Shown here in pieces: positions 7,457 to 15,542 of a stretch of 23,642 bases of DNA. The notes beneath the pieces are model-generated. The model saw only the letters and a program-made list of their open reading frames with translations, searched no databases and was not told where the DNA came from. How positions within the stretch are numbered: position 1 is the stretch's first letter; each line of letters starts with the position of its first letter. This stretch comes from Faecalicatena fissicatena. Its GTDB lineage: Bacteria > Bacillota > Clostridia > Lachnospirales > Lachnospiraceae. Location: NCBI GenBank assembly GCA_001028025.1, contig LDAQ01000111.1, positions 1 to 23,642 of the forward strand. The letters run 5' to 3'. The translations under genes were made by a program, and so were the position numbers.

Positions 7457-9429
7457 TGTTTTATCCAAAGCTTGCACTGACAAATTTAAAAAAGAACGGA
7501 AAGACCTACATCCCATATCTGCTGACCTGCGTACTGACAGTGATGATGTTCTATGTCATGTACGCCATCAGTAAAAACACAGGACTGGATCAGATGCAGG
7601 GCGGAACCACCCTGAAAATAATTCTTGGATGGGCGGTCATCGTTACAGGAATCTTTTCCGTGGTATTTCTGTTTTACACAAACAGTTTCCTCGTGAAACA
7701 GAGGAAAAAGGAGTTCGGCCTCTATCAGGTGCTGGGGATGGACAAAGGCAATCTGACAAAGATGATGGCATGGGAATCTATCCTTACAATTCTCGTCAGC
7801 ATTGTCCTGGGCCTGGCAGCAGGAATTCTTTTAGGGAAGCTCATGTTTTTGATTTTACTGAAAATGATGCATTTTGCGGTTCCTTTGAAATTCGCAGTAG
7901 AATCAGATGCTATGATCGGTACAATTATATTATTTCTTATTATATTTGTGATAACTTTTATCTTCAATCTGTTTCAGGTTCAGACAGCCAATCCGGTCGA
8001 GCTGCTGCACGGCGGCAGCCAGGGAGAGAAAGAACCGAAGACGAAATGGCTGCTTGCACTGATTGGCGCAGCGACACTTGGCATCGGCTACTATATCGCA
8101 CAGACGACGGATTCCCCGCTGGCAGCCATAGGTAAGTTTTTTATAGCAGTCATACTTGTGATCATAGGAACCTACTGCCTGTTTACGGCCGGAAGCATTG
8201 CCTTTTTAAAAATATTAAAAAAGAATAAAAAGTTTTACTATCAGAGCAGGCACTTTACCTCTGTATCCGGCATGATATACAGAATGAAGCAGAATGCGGT
8301 GGGTCTTGCAAACATCTGTATTATGAGTACCATAGTCCTCGTATTGGTATCTGTATCAGTTTCGCTCTATACCGGTATCGAAGATGCACTGTCAACCAGG
8401 TTTCCCACAGACCTGAATATAATGATCTATGACACATCACAGGAAAATCTGGATAAAGCAGACCAGATTATAAAGGAGGAAACAGAAAAAGCCGGAGTGG
8501 GACTGGAAAACCGTGTATACTACAGGGCGGGAGCGTTCACTGTAATTTACGACCAAAAAAACAGCAGGGTATTGTTGGAAGAAAATGCAGCTGCATCCTA
8601 TTCAACGGAAGATTTCCTATGGATGGAAATCATTCCGCTGTCGGATTATAACAGGCTGGAAGGAACTAATGAAACACTGGATGAGAATGAAATATTTGTA
8701 CAAATGCCTGACAGCGGAGTTCATTCAGACACCTTCCGGATAGAAAATGAAACCTACAAGGTGAAAAAGTCAATCAGTTTGAAAAGCGAAGCCAAAAACG
8801 GAGTATCCAGCGCAGTAGAGGGAATGATTGTGGTCATGCCTGATGTACAAAAGATTGCAGAATTGAAACAGCAGTACGGTTATGAAGGCGCGGATAAGGT
8901 CACCTATTCTGATTCCTTTAATATGAGCGGAAAAGAAGAAGCAAAAAATACGGCTGTCAAAGCCATAGAGCAGCGCTTCACGGAGGAAGTGGCAGAGTCA
9001 TACATCGAGTATAAAGATGCGTACAGATCAGAATTTTTCATAATATATGGCGGATTCTTATTCCTGGGAGTATTCGTAGGCTCATTATTCCTAATGGCCA
9101 CCGTCCTAATCATCTACTATAAACAGATATCTGAGGGATATGATGACCGCAGCCGTTATCAAATCATGCAGAAAGTAGGAATGAGTAAAAAAGAAGTGCG
9201 TCATTCCATCAAAAGCCAGGTACTGATGGTCTTCTTCATGCCGCTGATCGCCGCCATCATCCATGTGGCATTTGCCTTCAAAACAGTTACAAAACTGCTG
9301 GCGGTCATGAATCTGGTAAACGTACACCTGTTTTTCCTGTGTACAGTGGGGACAGTACTCATATTTGCAGTATTCTACGCCATCGTATTCACAGTAACCT
9401 CCAAACAATATTATAAGATTGTGCAGTGA
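7456..9429 (+). CDS. bceB: FtsX-family permease, BceB-like
   Basis: 657 residues, the size expected of BceB. About ten hydrophobic segments are visible: one near 20-40, a cluster at 55-180, further helices at 195-315, and three at the C-terminus (about 537-560, 590-610 and 620-650). A hydrophilic extracellular domain of roughly 220 residues (about 318-535) sits between helices 7 and 8, the ligand-sensing domain of this family. The start is preceded by GGGGTGAG and overlaps the bceA stop. The TGA stop lies inside the outermost pairs of inverted repeat E2, and no classical terminator follows. Confidence 0.93.
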   Translation: MFYPKLALTNLKKNGKTYIPYLLTCVLTVMMFYVMYAISKNTGLDQMQGGTTLKIILGWAVIVTGIFSVVFLFYTNSFLVKQRKKEFGLYQVLGMDKGNLTKMMAWESILTILVSIVLGLAAGILLGKLMFLILLKMMHFAVPLKFAVESDAMIGTIILFLIIFVITFIFNLFQVQTANPVELLHGGSQGEKEPKTKWLLALIGAATLGIGYYIAQTTDSPLAAIGKFFIAVILVIIGTYCLFTAGSIAFLKILKKNKKFYYQSRHFTSVSGMIYRMKQNAVGLANICIMSTIVLVLVSVSVSLYTGIEDALSTRFPTDLNIMIYDTSQENLDKADQIIKEETEKAGVGLENRVYYRAGAFTVIYDQKNSRVLLEENAAASYSTEDFLWMEIIPLSDYNRLEGTNETLDENEIFVQMPDSGVHSDTFRIENETYKVKKSISLKSEAKNGVSSAVEGMIVVMPDVQKIAELKQQYGYEGADKVTYSDSFNMSGKEEAKNTAVKAIEQRFTEEVAESYIEYKDAYRSEFFIIYGGFLFLGVFVGSLFLMATVLIIYYKQISEGYDDRSRYQIMQKVGMSKKEVRHSIKSQVLMVFFMPLIAAIIHVAFAFKTVTKLLAVMNLVNVHLFFLCTVGTVLIFAVFYAIVFTVTSKQYYKIVQ

Positions 9430-9731
9430 AGGCACTTTTGTGGCTGAGCGGACGCTTCCGAACCCGGGCATAGGGGCAGCTGGAGACGGGTTACGGCAGT
9501 AAGCTGGAGTAAAGTAAAATAGAAGGAAAACCGGGGCAACCTGGCCACATCACGCGAAGCCCTGATGGCTTCGCGCGCTGGGGCCAGGGATTTTTATGAT
9601 TCGGAATCATAAAAATCACCCCGGTTTTCCTTCTATTTTACTTAACTCCAGCTAACAGCCGTAAGACGCCTCCAGCTGCCCCTATGCCCGGGTCCGGAAG
9701 CTGGTTCGTTAAGGCAGAAGTGCCCTTACTG
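9424..9731 (-). repeat. E2: long inverted repeat folding as a Y-shaped element
   Basis: Arms 9424-9539 and 9618-9731 pair along about 110 bp, including ACCCGGGCATAGGGGCAGCT and TAAAATAGAAGGAAAACCGG blocks. A 16-nt symmetric mismatch lies near the base. In the minus reading, hairpin 1 is 9617-9589 (stem GATTTTTATGATT, loop CCG). Hairpin 2 is 9588-9540 (outer stem CCTGGCC, internal loop, inner stem CGCGAAGCC, loop ATCAG). The basal stem starts at CAGTGA, the last codon plus stop of bceB, paired with TTACTG at the other end. Orientation is opposite to E3, its neighbour 266 bp away. No reading frame of significance lies within it. Confidence 0.87.
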
Positions 9732-9748
9732 GTGGGGGATCTTTACCG

Positions 9749-9868
9749 GAGAAGCGGATGGGAATGTCTGCGCGTGAATGTGTGGCAGGAGAAGTTGATT
9801 AGAATGTCTGCGCGTGAATGTGTGGCAGAAGAAGCGGATAGGAATATCTAAGCGTGAGTGTATGTTAG
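9749..9868 (+). repeat. Three tandem 40-bp repeats in the E2/E3 spacer
   Basis: Copies begin at 9749, 9789 and 9829 with exact 40-bp period. Copies 1 and 2 share GAATGTCTGCGCGTGAATGT and the trailing GTGGCAG; copy 3 is more diverged. There is no unique spacer between units, so this is not CRISPR. The rest of the spacer (9732-9748 and 9869-9997) holds no gene; 9735-9772 resembles bases 59-97. Confidence 0.85.
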
Positions 9869-9997
9869 ATTAAGTTAGCATACCTGATTCCAAATTCATA
9901 TAAACACTCCAAATTCCATTAACATCCGGGCATCCATCTTAATCCGCTGCTCCCGCAAAAGTTCACCAACGAGATTTCACCCGCCTGGATGCACTTA

Positions 9998-10300
9998 GCC
10001 TGTCTGGAGCGGGAGGGACGACGGGGGGCGGGAAACTTCAGGGAACCTTTCTGGCAGGCATAGAGAGCGCCGTAGTATCACTTGATAAAAACCACACCGG
10101 ACGGGGAGGCTAAACTCTGCTTCCGAAGCAGAGTTTAAGTCGGCCTGAGCCGCGCAATTCATCAGAATTGCGGGGTGAATGCCGACGGTGCCTCCCCGTC
10201 CGGTGTGGTTTTTATCTAGTGATACTTGGCAAACGGACCGCCTGCAGAAAGGTTCCCTGAAGTTTCCCGCCCCCCGTCGTCCCTCCCGCTTCAGACAGGC
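9998..10300 (+). repeat. E3: long inverted repeat folding as a Y-shaped element
   Basis: Arms 9998-10110 and 10190-10300 pair almost perfectly (for example GCGGGAGGGACGACGGGGGG and AAAAACCACACCGGACGGGG). A mismatched internal region of about 20 nt lies near 10054-10072. Hairpin 1 spans 10111-10137 (TAAACTCTGCTT stem, CCG loop). One A follows, then hairpin 2 at 10139-10186: outer stem GTCGGC/GCCGAC, internal loop CTGAGC opposite GTGAAT, inner stem CGCAATTC, loop ATCA. GGT then leads back to the stem. It ends 80 bp before the moxR start, so unlike E1, E2 and E4 it abuts no stop codon. Confidence 0.87.
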
Positions 10301-10380
10301 GACCTCCCTTCATTCCACCTACCCATTTCGACTTTTTCGTGTTATACTTTACTTTGAAATTAGTCTAAAGGAGGCGTTTT

Positions 10381-11328
10381 ATGTCTGATTATAGAGAGTC
10401 CATACGTGCCGTGCTTCATGAGGTTGGCAAGGCAGTTGTGGGCAAAGCGGATATTTCGGAAAAGATTATGATGGCAATTCTGGCCGGGGGGCATATTCTT
10501 GTGGAGGATATCCCGGGAATGGGCAAGACCACCATGGCCCTTGCATTTTCGAAGGCAATGGGGCTGCAGGAGAAACGGGTCCAGTTTACGCCGGATGTAC
10601 TTCCGGCTGATCTGACGGGATTTACTCTGTATCAGAAGGCCACCGAGCAGTTTGTATATCAGCCGGGGGCGGTGATGTGTAATATTCTGCTGGCGGATGA
10701 GATTAACAGGACTTCGCCCAAGACCCAGTCTGCGCTTTTGGAAGTCATGGAGGAAAAGCAGGTGACTGTGGATGGGGTAACCAGAAAGACGGGCAATCCT
10801 TTTATTGTAATCGCTACGGAAAATCCTGCGGGTTCTGCCGGAACACAACTGCTTCCGGAGTCACAGCTGGACCGTTTTATGATCTGTGTGAGCATGGGGT
10901 ATCCAAGCGTAAAAGAGGAAGTGGAGATTATGAAAAGGAACCAGCTGGGACGTACCACAGAGCCCGTGGAGAGAGTCATGACTGCGGAGCGGCTTGTACG
11001 TGCCCAGGAAGAGGTGAAGGGGCTGTATTTACACGATGCAGTCTACGCTTACATTGCACAGCTGGCAAAGGCTACCCGGGAAGGTGAACATATCGCGATG
11101 GGCCTGAGTCCGAGAGGGACGGTAGCCATGGCGGCGATGGCAAAGGCAGGTGCTTACCTGAGCGGAAGGGAGTATGTGATTCCCGATGATGTGGCCGAGG
11201 TGTTTCAATGCGTGGCAGGCCACAGAATACAGCTCAGCACAAAAGCAAAAGTGGGGCACATCAGGACAGAAGATGTGCTGGAACAGATTCTGGAAGAGGT
11301 GAAGCCTCCGGTTATGAAAAGGCGTTAG
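10381..11328 (+). CDS. MoxR-family AAA+ ATPase
   Basis: 315 residues, the usual MoxR (AAA_3) length. Walker A is GMGKTTMA within VEDIPGMGKTT (about 44-52), Walker B is LLADEIN (about 103-109), and sensor 1 is IATENPAG. SQLDRFM is the arginine-finger region, and the C-terminal lid contains LSPRGTVAMAAMAKA. AAAGGAGG lies 7-8 nt before the ATG. A TATACT box at 10343-10348 could be the -10 element, but its -35 is poor. MoxR proteins act as chaperone-like ATPases for partner proteins encoded beside them, here the DUF58 and transglutaminase proteins. The substrate is unknown. Confidence 0.93.
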   Translation: MSDYRESIRAVLHEVGKAVVGKADISEKIMMAILAGGHILVEDIPGMGKTTMALAFSKAMGLQEKRVQFTPDVLPADLTGFTLYQKATEQFVYQPGAVMCNILLADEINRTSPKTQSALLEVMEEKQVTVDGVTRKTGNPFIVIATENPAGSAGTQLLPESQLDRFMICVSMGYPSVKEEVEIMKRNQLGRTTEPVERVMTAERLVRAQEEVKGLYLHDAVYAYIAQLAKATREGEHIAMGLSPRGTVAMAAMAKAGAYLSGREYVIPDDVAEVFQCVAGHRIQLSTKAKVGHIRTEDVLEQILEEVKPPVMKRR

Positions 11329-11336
11329 GTGAGTAC

Positions 11337-12392
11337 ATGATAAAACGAGCAGTTGGATATGCGGCGGCAGTTCTGGTGACGGCCTACCTGTTTCTGATGT
11401 ATGACACACCGGCACTCTCGGTCGCAATTGTACTGGAGATATTGTATCCGCTTGCATCCTTTGCCTGTCTGCGCAGCATGGGGGCCAGGCTGACCGCTGG
11501 GATTGGTAAAGTACCCGCAATGGGAGAGAAGAATCAGAAGATCAGAATTAAATTGTGGGTGAATAATGCATCCCGGATCTGGAACGGAAAATATGAACTG
11601 AAAGTGAAAGCAGGGGGAAGGAATTCCAGTCAGAGGACGGAAAAAAAGATGGCAGGAATGCTGGAACCGGGCAGGAAGAAGACACTTCCATTTTATTTGA
11701 CATCGGAATACTGCGGAAGCATGGAAATTTCGCTGGATAGAATGAGGATTTACGACTTTCTGGGAATATTTTACAGGTCTATTTCTTTGTCAGAAAAGGC
11801 ATACGTCGGGATTATGCCCAAAGCCTCCCTGATACCGCTGGAAATTACAAGGCGGACCAGAGAATTCCTGGCCGATGCGGATGAGTATTCAGTGGAAAAG
11901 AGCGGGGACGATCCTTCCGAAATCTATCAGATACGGGAATACCGTCCGTGGGATTCGATTCATGACATACACTGGAAGCTGACGGCCAAGGAGGACACAC
12001 TTATGGTAAAAGAATACAGCTTTCCACTGGGATGTGTTGTGCTTGTCTGGATGGATTTTCCACGAAAAGGGCAGAGCAGCGAGGGATTCAGCAAGATGCT
12101 GGAAGCCGCCGCCTCTCTGTGCATGACGCTGGCAGAGGAAAAGTGCATCCACATGGCTGCCTGGTTTGAAGAGAAGAATGCAAGAATTGTGAAATGGAAG
12201 GTCAGCGATGAAGAGGCAGTCCACGGTCTTCTCTGGAGAATGCTGGAGATGGAGCCGTACGCGGATGAAAAGATGAGAGAAGTATGTTATGAGAATGCAT
12301 TCCGTGGAGAACATTTCAGCAGTATCGTCAGAATTGACGGGAGAGGTGCAATTACAGTCAACGGCAAAAAACAGGAATTACTGCAGCTATAG
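11337..12392 (+). CDS. DUF58 domain-containing membrane protein
   Basis: 351 residues. Two N-terminal hydrophobic segments (about 5-20 and 23-43) anchor the protein. The DUF58 motif is REYRPWDSIHDIHWKLTAK, followed by LMVKEYS, around residues 200-225. A von Willebrand-A-like fold follows. Start 11337 is supported by GGTGAG just upstream; the open frame extends 43 codons further only by overlapping moxR. The gene begins 8 nt after the moxR stop. MoxR/DUF58/transglutaminase trios are common in bacteria and are thought to assemble or process surface proteins, but no substrate is known here. Confidence 0.92.
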   Translation: MIKRAVGYAAAVLVTAYLFLMYDTPALSVAIVLEILYPLASFACLRSMGARLTAGIGKVPAMGEKNQKIRIKLWVNNASRIWNGKYELKVKAGGRNSSQRTEKKMAGMLEPGRKKTLPFYLTSEYCGSMEISLDRMRIYDFLGIFYRSISLSEKAYVGIMPKASLIPLEITRRTREFLADADEYSVEKSGDDPSEIYQIREYRPWDSIHDIHWKLTAKEDTLMVKEYSFPLGCVVLVWMDFPRKGQSSEGFSKMLEAAASLCMTLAEEKCIHMAAWFEEKNARIVKWKVSDEEAVHGLLWRMLEMEPYADEKMREVCYENAFRGEHFSSIVRIDGRGAITVNGKKQELLQL

Positions 12393-12406
12393 GGAGGAGA
12401 CTGCCG

Positions 12407-14464
12407 ATGAAAAGCAGAAGAGAGGGAAAATCGGGCATTAGGCTATATGAACAGAAAAGCAGAGAGACATCCGGGGAAATTGACCGGATCAGTTTGTTTG
12501 CAGCCAGAACCATGTCGGCAGGTTTTCTTGCAGTGGCCTGGCTGGAGAATTTTCTGTCGGTATTCCCAATGCAGGTACAGAAAGCCAGGTTGTATATTCT
12601 GCTGTTTCTGCTGTCTGGGGTACTGATATGGATGCTTGGCAGCAGAGGAAAGAAAAAGTTTCTGTATCTGGCAGCAGACGGCGCCGTCCTCATTTTTCTG
12701 GCATGGAAAAACCAGCTGATTGTCACGGCAGTGCTTAATTCGATTGCGAATGCCTATCTGCGAGTTCACCAGGAGGGCACTGTACCGCTGCTTCTCTACG
12801 AGGTGCCGGAACTGTCTGCAAGCTTACTGTCCATGGGGTTCGCGGTGGCTGTGATTCCGCTCCTGGCAGTATTTTCTCTGGCTCTGCTGCATGGAAAAGG
12901 GAAAATAGCGGTGGTTCTGCTGCTTTTAATTCCGGCCATACTTTCAGCGATGGAAGGGTATTTCCCATCGGTGAAAGCCTGCGGGCTTCTGGTTCTGGCC
13001 TGCGGTATCTACTTTGCCATAGGTTCAGGCAGTTCGGGAAAGTCTGTCTGGGGGAACGCAGCGGCGGCAGCCGCCCTTTTATCTGTCCTCTGCGCAGTAT
13101 CCTGGGGATTTGCGGGCCGGATTGAAGCAGGAAAGACGGTGGAGAATGGTCCGTATGTTCAGGCTCAGGCAGCAATCGAGAAGCATGTTGTACAGAAATT
13201 GAAAGAGATAACCGGGACAGCAGGGGATAAGGAAGAAAATCAAGAGGAACCGGAAGAGAGAAAAAAAGAGCAGCCGGAAGAAGCACAGGATTTACTGCCG
13301 GAGACTGCGGACCAGAATAGTGAAGACATGCAGGGTGGAATTTTCCCGGAGGAGGGCGGTTCTCCCGGAATCGGCCATGACCGGTTTACAGGCGGTGGGA
13401 CGGCCAGTCTGCAGAACATAGGATATTTTCAGCCGGGAGACGGAGAAGGGATTACAGTTGGTACCGATACCCGTCCTGATACCACTTTTTATCTGCCGCT
13501 GGAGTTTGGCGGAACCTATGAGAACAGCACCTGGAGTACCATGGAGAACCATGATGAGGTACTGGATCAGTACAAAGAGTATCCGGAAAATCTGACCCGC
13601 CTGATCAGCCTCTGTAAAAAACAGGATATCCAATCAGTAGAGGACGCTTCGGATTTTATACAAAAAGAGTTTGAAGAGAACACCGTATACGATTACAACC
13701 CGGGAACGACTCCCGAGGACCAGGATTTTGCCGAATATTTTTTGTTTGAAAATAAAAAAGGATTCTGCGTGCACTTTGCCACAACAGCCGTTCTGATGTA
13801 CCGGATTATGGGATTTACGGCCAGATATGCAGAGGGATATGCCATTCCTCCTTCCGCGTTTATAGAACAGGAGGATGGGACATACCGAGCGGAAGTAACC
13901 GGAGACATGGGGCATGCCTGGTGTGAAACCTACGAAAATGCATGGGTGGTAAGAGAACATACTCTGCCTTACACAGGAAACAGCCAGTCAGCAGTCCCGC
14001 CGGCATCTTCAAGTCCGGCAAGTGTGCACCGGCTGTCTAAAACAGCGGTAACTATTTTAAAGGTATTTCTGCTGATTGTGCTGTGCATTATTATAACGGC
14101 AGTGCAGGCAGCCGTACGCAGAAAAAACAAATCTTATGCGCTCAGCAGATACGCGGAAGGAAGAGGGATCGTGGAAATATACCTTGCATTCTGCAGAATG
14201 GCCGGTCTCCTTGGAGTTTCTGCAGAAACACCTTTCAGCGCAGCCTCCTTTGAAGCGTTAAGGAAAGCCCTGCCCCAAGTGTCCGGACAAGACTGGGAGA
14301 TGCTCCGGCAGGCCGCACTTAAGGCTGCATACGATAAAGCCCCGCCTTCAAAAGAAATACACGACAAACTGTTCCTGCTATATAAGAAGACATCAAAAGC
14401 AGTTCATAAAGAATTACCTTTCATGAAAAAAATACAATACCATTTTATAAAATGTCTTCCATAA
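12407..14464 (+). CDS. Transglutaminase-like membrane protein
   Basis: 685 residues. The N-terminal third holds about six membrane helices (about residues 40-245). An acidic Glu/Gln-rich linker (about 265-310) leads to an extracellular transglutaminase core: C454 in GFCVHFA, H503 in MGHAWCE, and E517 in WVVREHT where an Asp is typical. A further helix (about 545-565) precedes a cytoplasmic C-terminal region of DUF4129 type. GGGAGGAG precedes the start. It is the third gene of the moxR operon, and the hairpin at 14484-14532 ends it. It may be a Cys protease or transglutaminase acting on cell-wall proteins; catalysis is inferred from the family. Confidence 0.9.
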   Translation: MKSRREGKSGIRLYEQKSRETSGEIDRISLFAARTMSAGFLAVAWLENFLSVFPMQVQKARLYILLFLLSGVLIWMLGSRGKKKFLYLAADGAVLIFLAWKNQLIVTAVLNSIANAYLRVHQEGTVPLLLYEVPELSASLLSMGFAVAVIPLLAVFSLALLHGKGKIAVVLLLLIPAILSAMEGYFPSVKACGLLVLACGIYFAIGSGSSGKSVWGNAAAAAALLSVLCAVSWGFAGRIEAGKTVENGPYVQAQAAIEKHVVQKLKEITGTAGDKEENQEEPEERKKEQPEEAQDLLPETADQNSEDMQGGIFPEEGGSPGIGHDRFTGGGTASLQNIGYFQPGDGEGITVGTDTRPDTTFYLPLEFGGTYENSTWSTMENHDEVLDQYKEYPENLTRLISLCKKQDIQSVEDASDFIQKEFEENTVYDYNPGTTPEDQDFAEYFLFENKKGFCVHFATTAVLMYRIMGFTARYAEGYAIPPSAFIEQEDGTYRAEVTGDMGHAWCETYENAWVVREHTLPYTGNSQSAVPPASSSPASVHRLSKTAVTILKVFLLIVLCIIITAVQAAVRRKNKSYALSRYAEGRGIVEIYLAFCRMAGLLGVSAETPFSAASFEALRKALPQVSGQDWEMLRQAALKAAYDKAPPSKEIHDKLFLLYKKTSKAVHKELPFMKKIQYHFIKCLP

Positions 14465-14483
14465 AAATAGTTCGCATCAGGCT

Positions 14484-14532
14484 ATACCCAAAGGGCATGA
14501 ATTACGGGGTGCCCTTTGGGTATCCCTTTTTT
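14484..14532 (+). terminator. Rho-independent terminator of the moxR operon
   Basis: A perfect 14-bp stem (ATACCCAAAGGGCA with its complement at 14510-14523) and a 12-nt loop are followed by CCC and six T. The T-run overlaps the stop codon of the convergent permease gene. The minus direction has no T-run, so it is a strong stop only for plus-strand transcription. Confidence 0.88.
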
Positions 14533-15541
14533 ACGCGTGTTTCTGACCTCGTAAAGAAAGCCGCCTGTAAAGTGAAAGCCAGATGAGAGAATGAACTGTC
14601 AATACGACGAGGTAAATAGTTATATCCTGGGACTTCCCGTTCAGTAAATCCATCAGCCCATAAAATGCTGCACTGGAAGGGAGAATGCAGGATACTTTAT
14701 GAAGTATACTGCCTGAGGGAACAAGCAGGTAAAATAAAATTGGGGGTGCCAGAAATAAAATCATGACAATTTTGATATAGACAATACCAACCATCAGCCC
14801 GCTGGAAAAGTGACCGATAAATACCCCTGCCAGAGCTGCAATAAAAGCAGACAGCAGAATCAGGAGTATCAGCGGCAGAAGCTGCACCAGACTGACCCGA
14901 ATACAGACTGCAGCCGTAATGGCGGTTGAGAGGATACTTCCGGTAAAACCCAGGAGTAGTTTTTGAATAAGAAACTGAGTTTTTGTCATTGGCAGTACTT
15001 CATTGATAAAGATAATTCCGTCTTCCTTTTCACTAATCATGTTCATAGCGTTAAAAGTACACCCCATAAACATTGCCGTAACCAGGGTGATTACAATAAG
15101 AAGCGGCTTTAAAATATCGTTGTTATGTTTTAGCGGAATCATCGATATATTATATTGGGAAACAGTATGCCGTTCAGCAAAAAGCAGTGGGAGCGTATCC
15201 CCGATAATGGACATCATTTGAAGCTCATCACCGGAGCGTATTGTCTGGATTCCAGCGTCATTTTTGAGTACTCCGATCATTTGTGAAGAAGGATCATTAA
15301 CAGCTTCTTTCAAATCAGCGGTTTTCTGGTAAACAGTCACATTGCCGTTACTTTTCAGCCAGTCAACAGTGTCTGCGGGCAGATCATTTTTTACAATTCC
15401 GAAAGTAATTTCGCTGATGGAAGAAAAGCTGACATCGGATAATAGACTGAGTGCAAAACCTATTAAAACCGGCAGCAGAAATGTCAGGATGCACAGCTTG
15501 TCGCGGCGGATATTTTTCAGTTGGTATTTAATCCCTTTCAT
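14531..15541 (-). CDS. ABC-2 type transporter permease (second subunit)
   Basis: 336 residues. One transmembrane helix near the N-terminus (about 18-38) is followed by an extracellular loop of about 115 residues. Five helices follow in the C-terminal half (about 150-325), with the ABC-2 permease feature SEKEDGIIFINEVLPMTKTQ before helix 3. GGAGGGATAAT precedes the start, and the gene begins 1 nt after the upstream permease stop. It probably forms a heterodimer with that permease, energised by the ATPase at 16535. The substrate cannot be read from sequence; a drug, peptide or lipid exporter is plausible. Confidence 0.88.
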   Translation of the reverse strand: MKGIKYQLKNIRRDKLCILTFLLPVLIGFALSLLSDVSFSSISEITFGIVKNDLPADTVDWLKSNGNVTVYQKTADLKEAVNDPSSQMIGVLKNDAGIQTIRSGDELQMMSIIGDTLPLLFAERHTVSQYNISMIPLKHNNDILKPLLIVITLVTAMFMGCTFNAMNMISEKEDGIIFINEVLPMTKTQFLIQKLLLGFTGSILSTAITAAVCIRVSLVQLLPLILLILLSAFIAALAGVFIGHFSSGLMVGIVYIKIVMILFLAPPILFYLLVPSGSILHKVSCILPSSAAFYGLMDLLNGKSQDITIYLVVLTVHSLIWLSLYRRLSLRGQKHA

Positions 15542-15542
15542 A

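Noticed and set aside
9749..9868. CRISPR array
   Set aside because: The 40-bp units are contiguous with no unique spacers, copy 3 is degenerate and no cas gene is present.
10139..10186. Kink-turn in hairpin 2
   Set aside because: The internal loop is symmetric and the GA on the 3' strand is separated from the outer stem by two bases, so it does not match the kink-turn consensus; only tandem G-A pairs can be proposed.
9424..10300. Insertion sequence, MITE or integron attC sites
   Set aside because: No transposase or integrase is present. Arms are not shared between most copies as MITE ends would be, no target duplication was evident, and the elements are far longer than attC and lack its core-site motifs.
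10179..10388. Short plus-strand frame through the E3 right arm into moxR
   Set aside because: No ribosome site, low-complexity translation, and it overlaps the moxR ribosome site and start.
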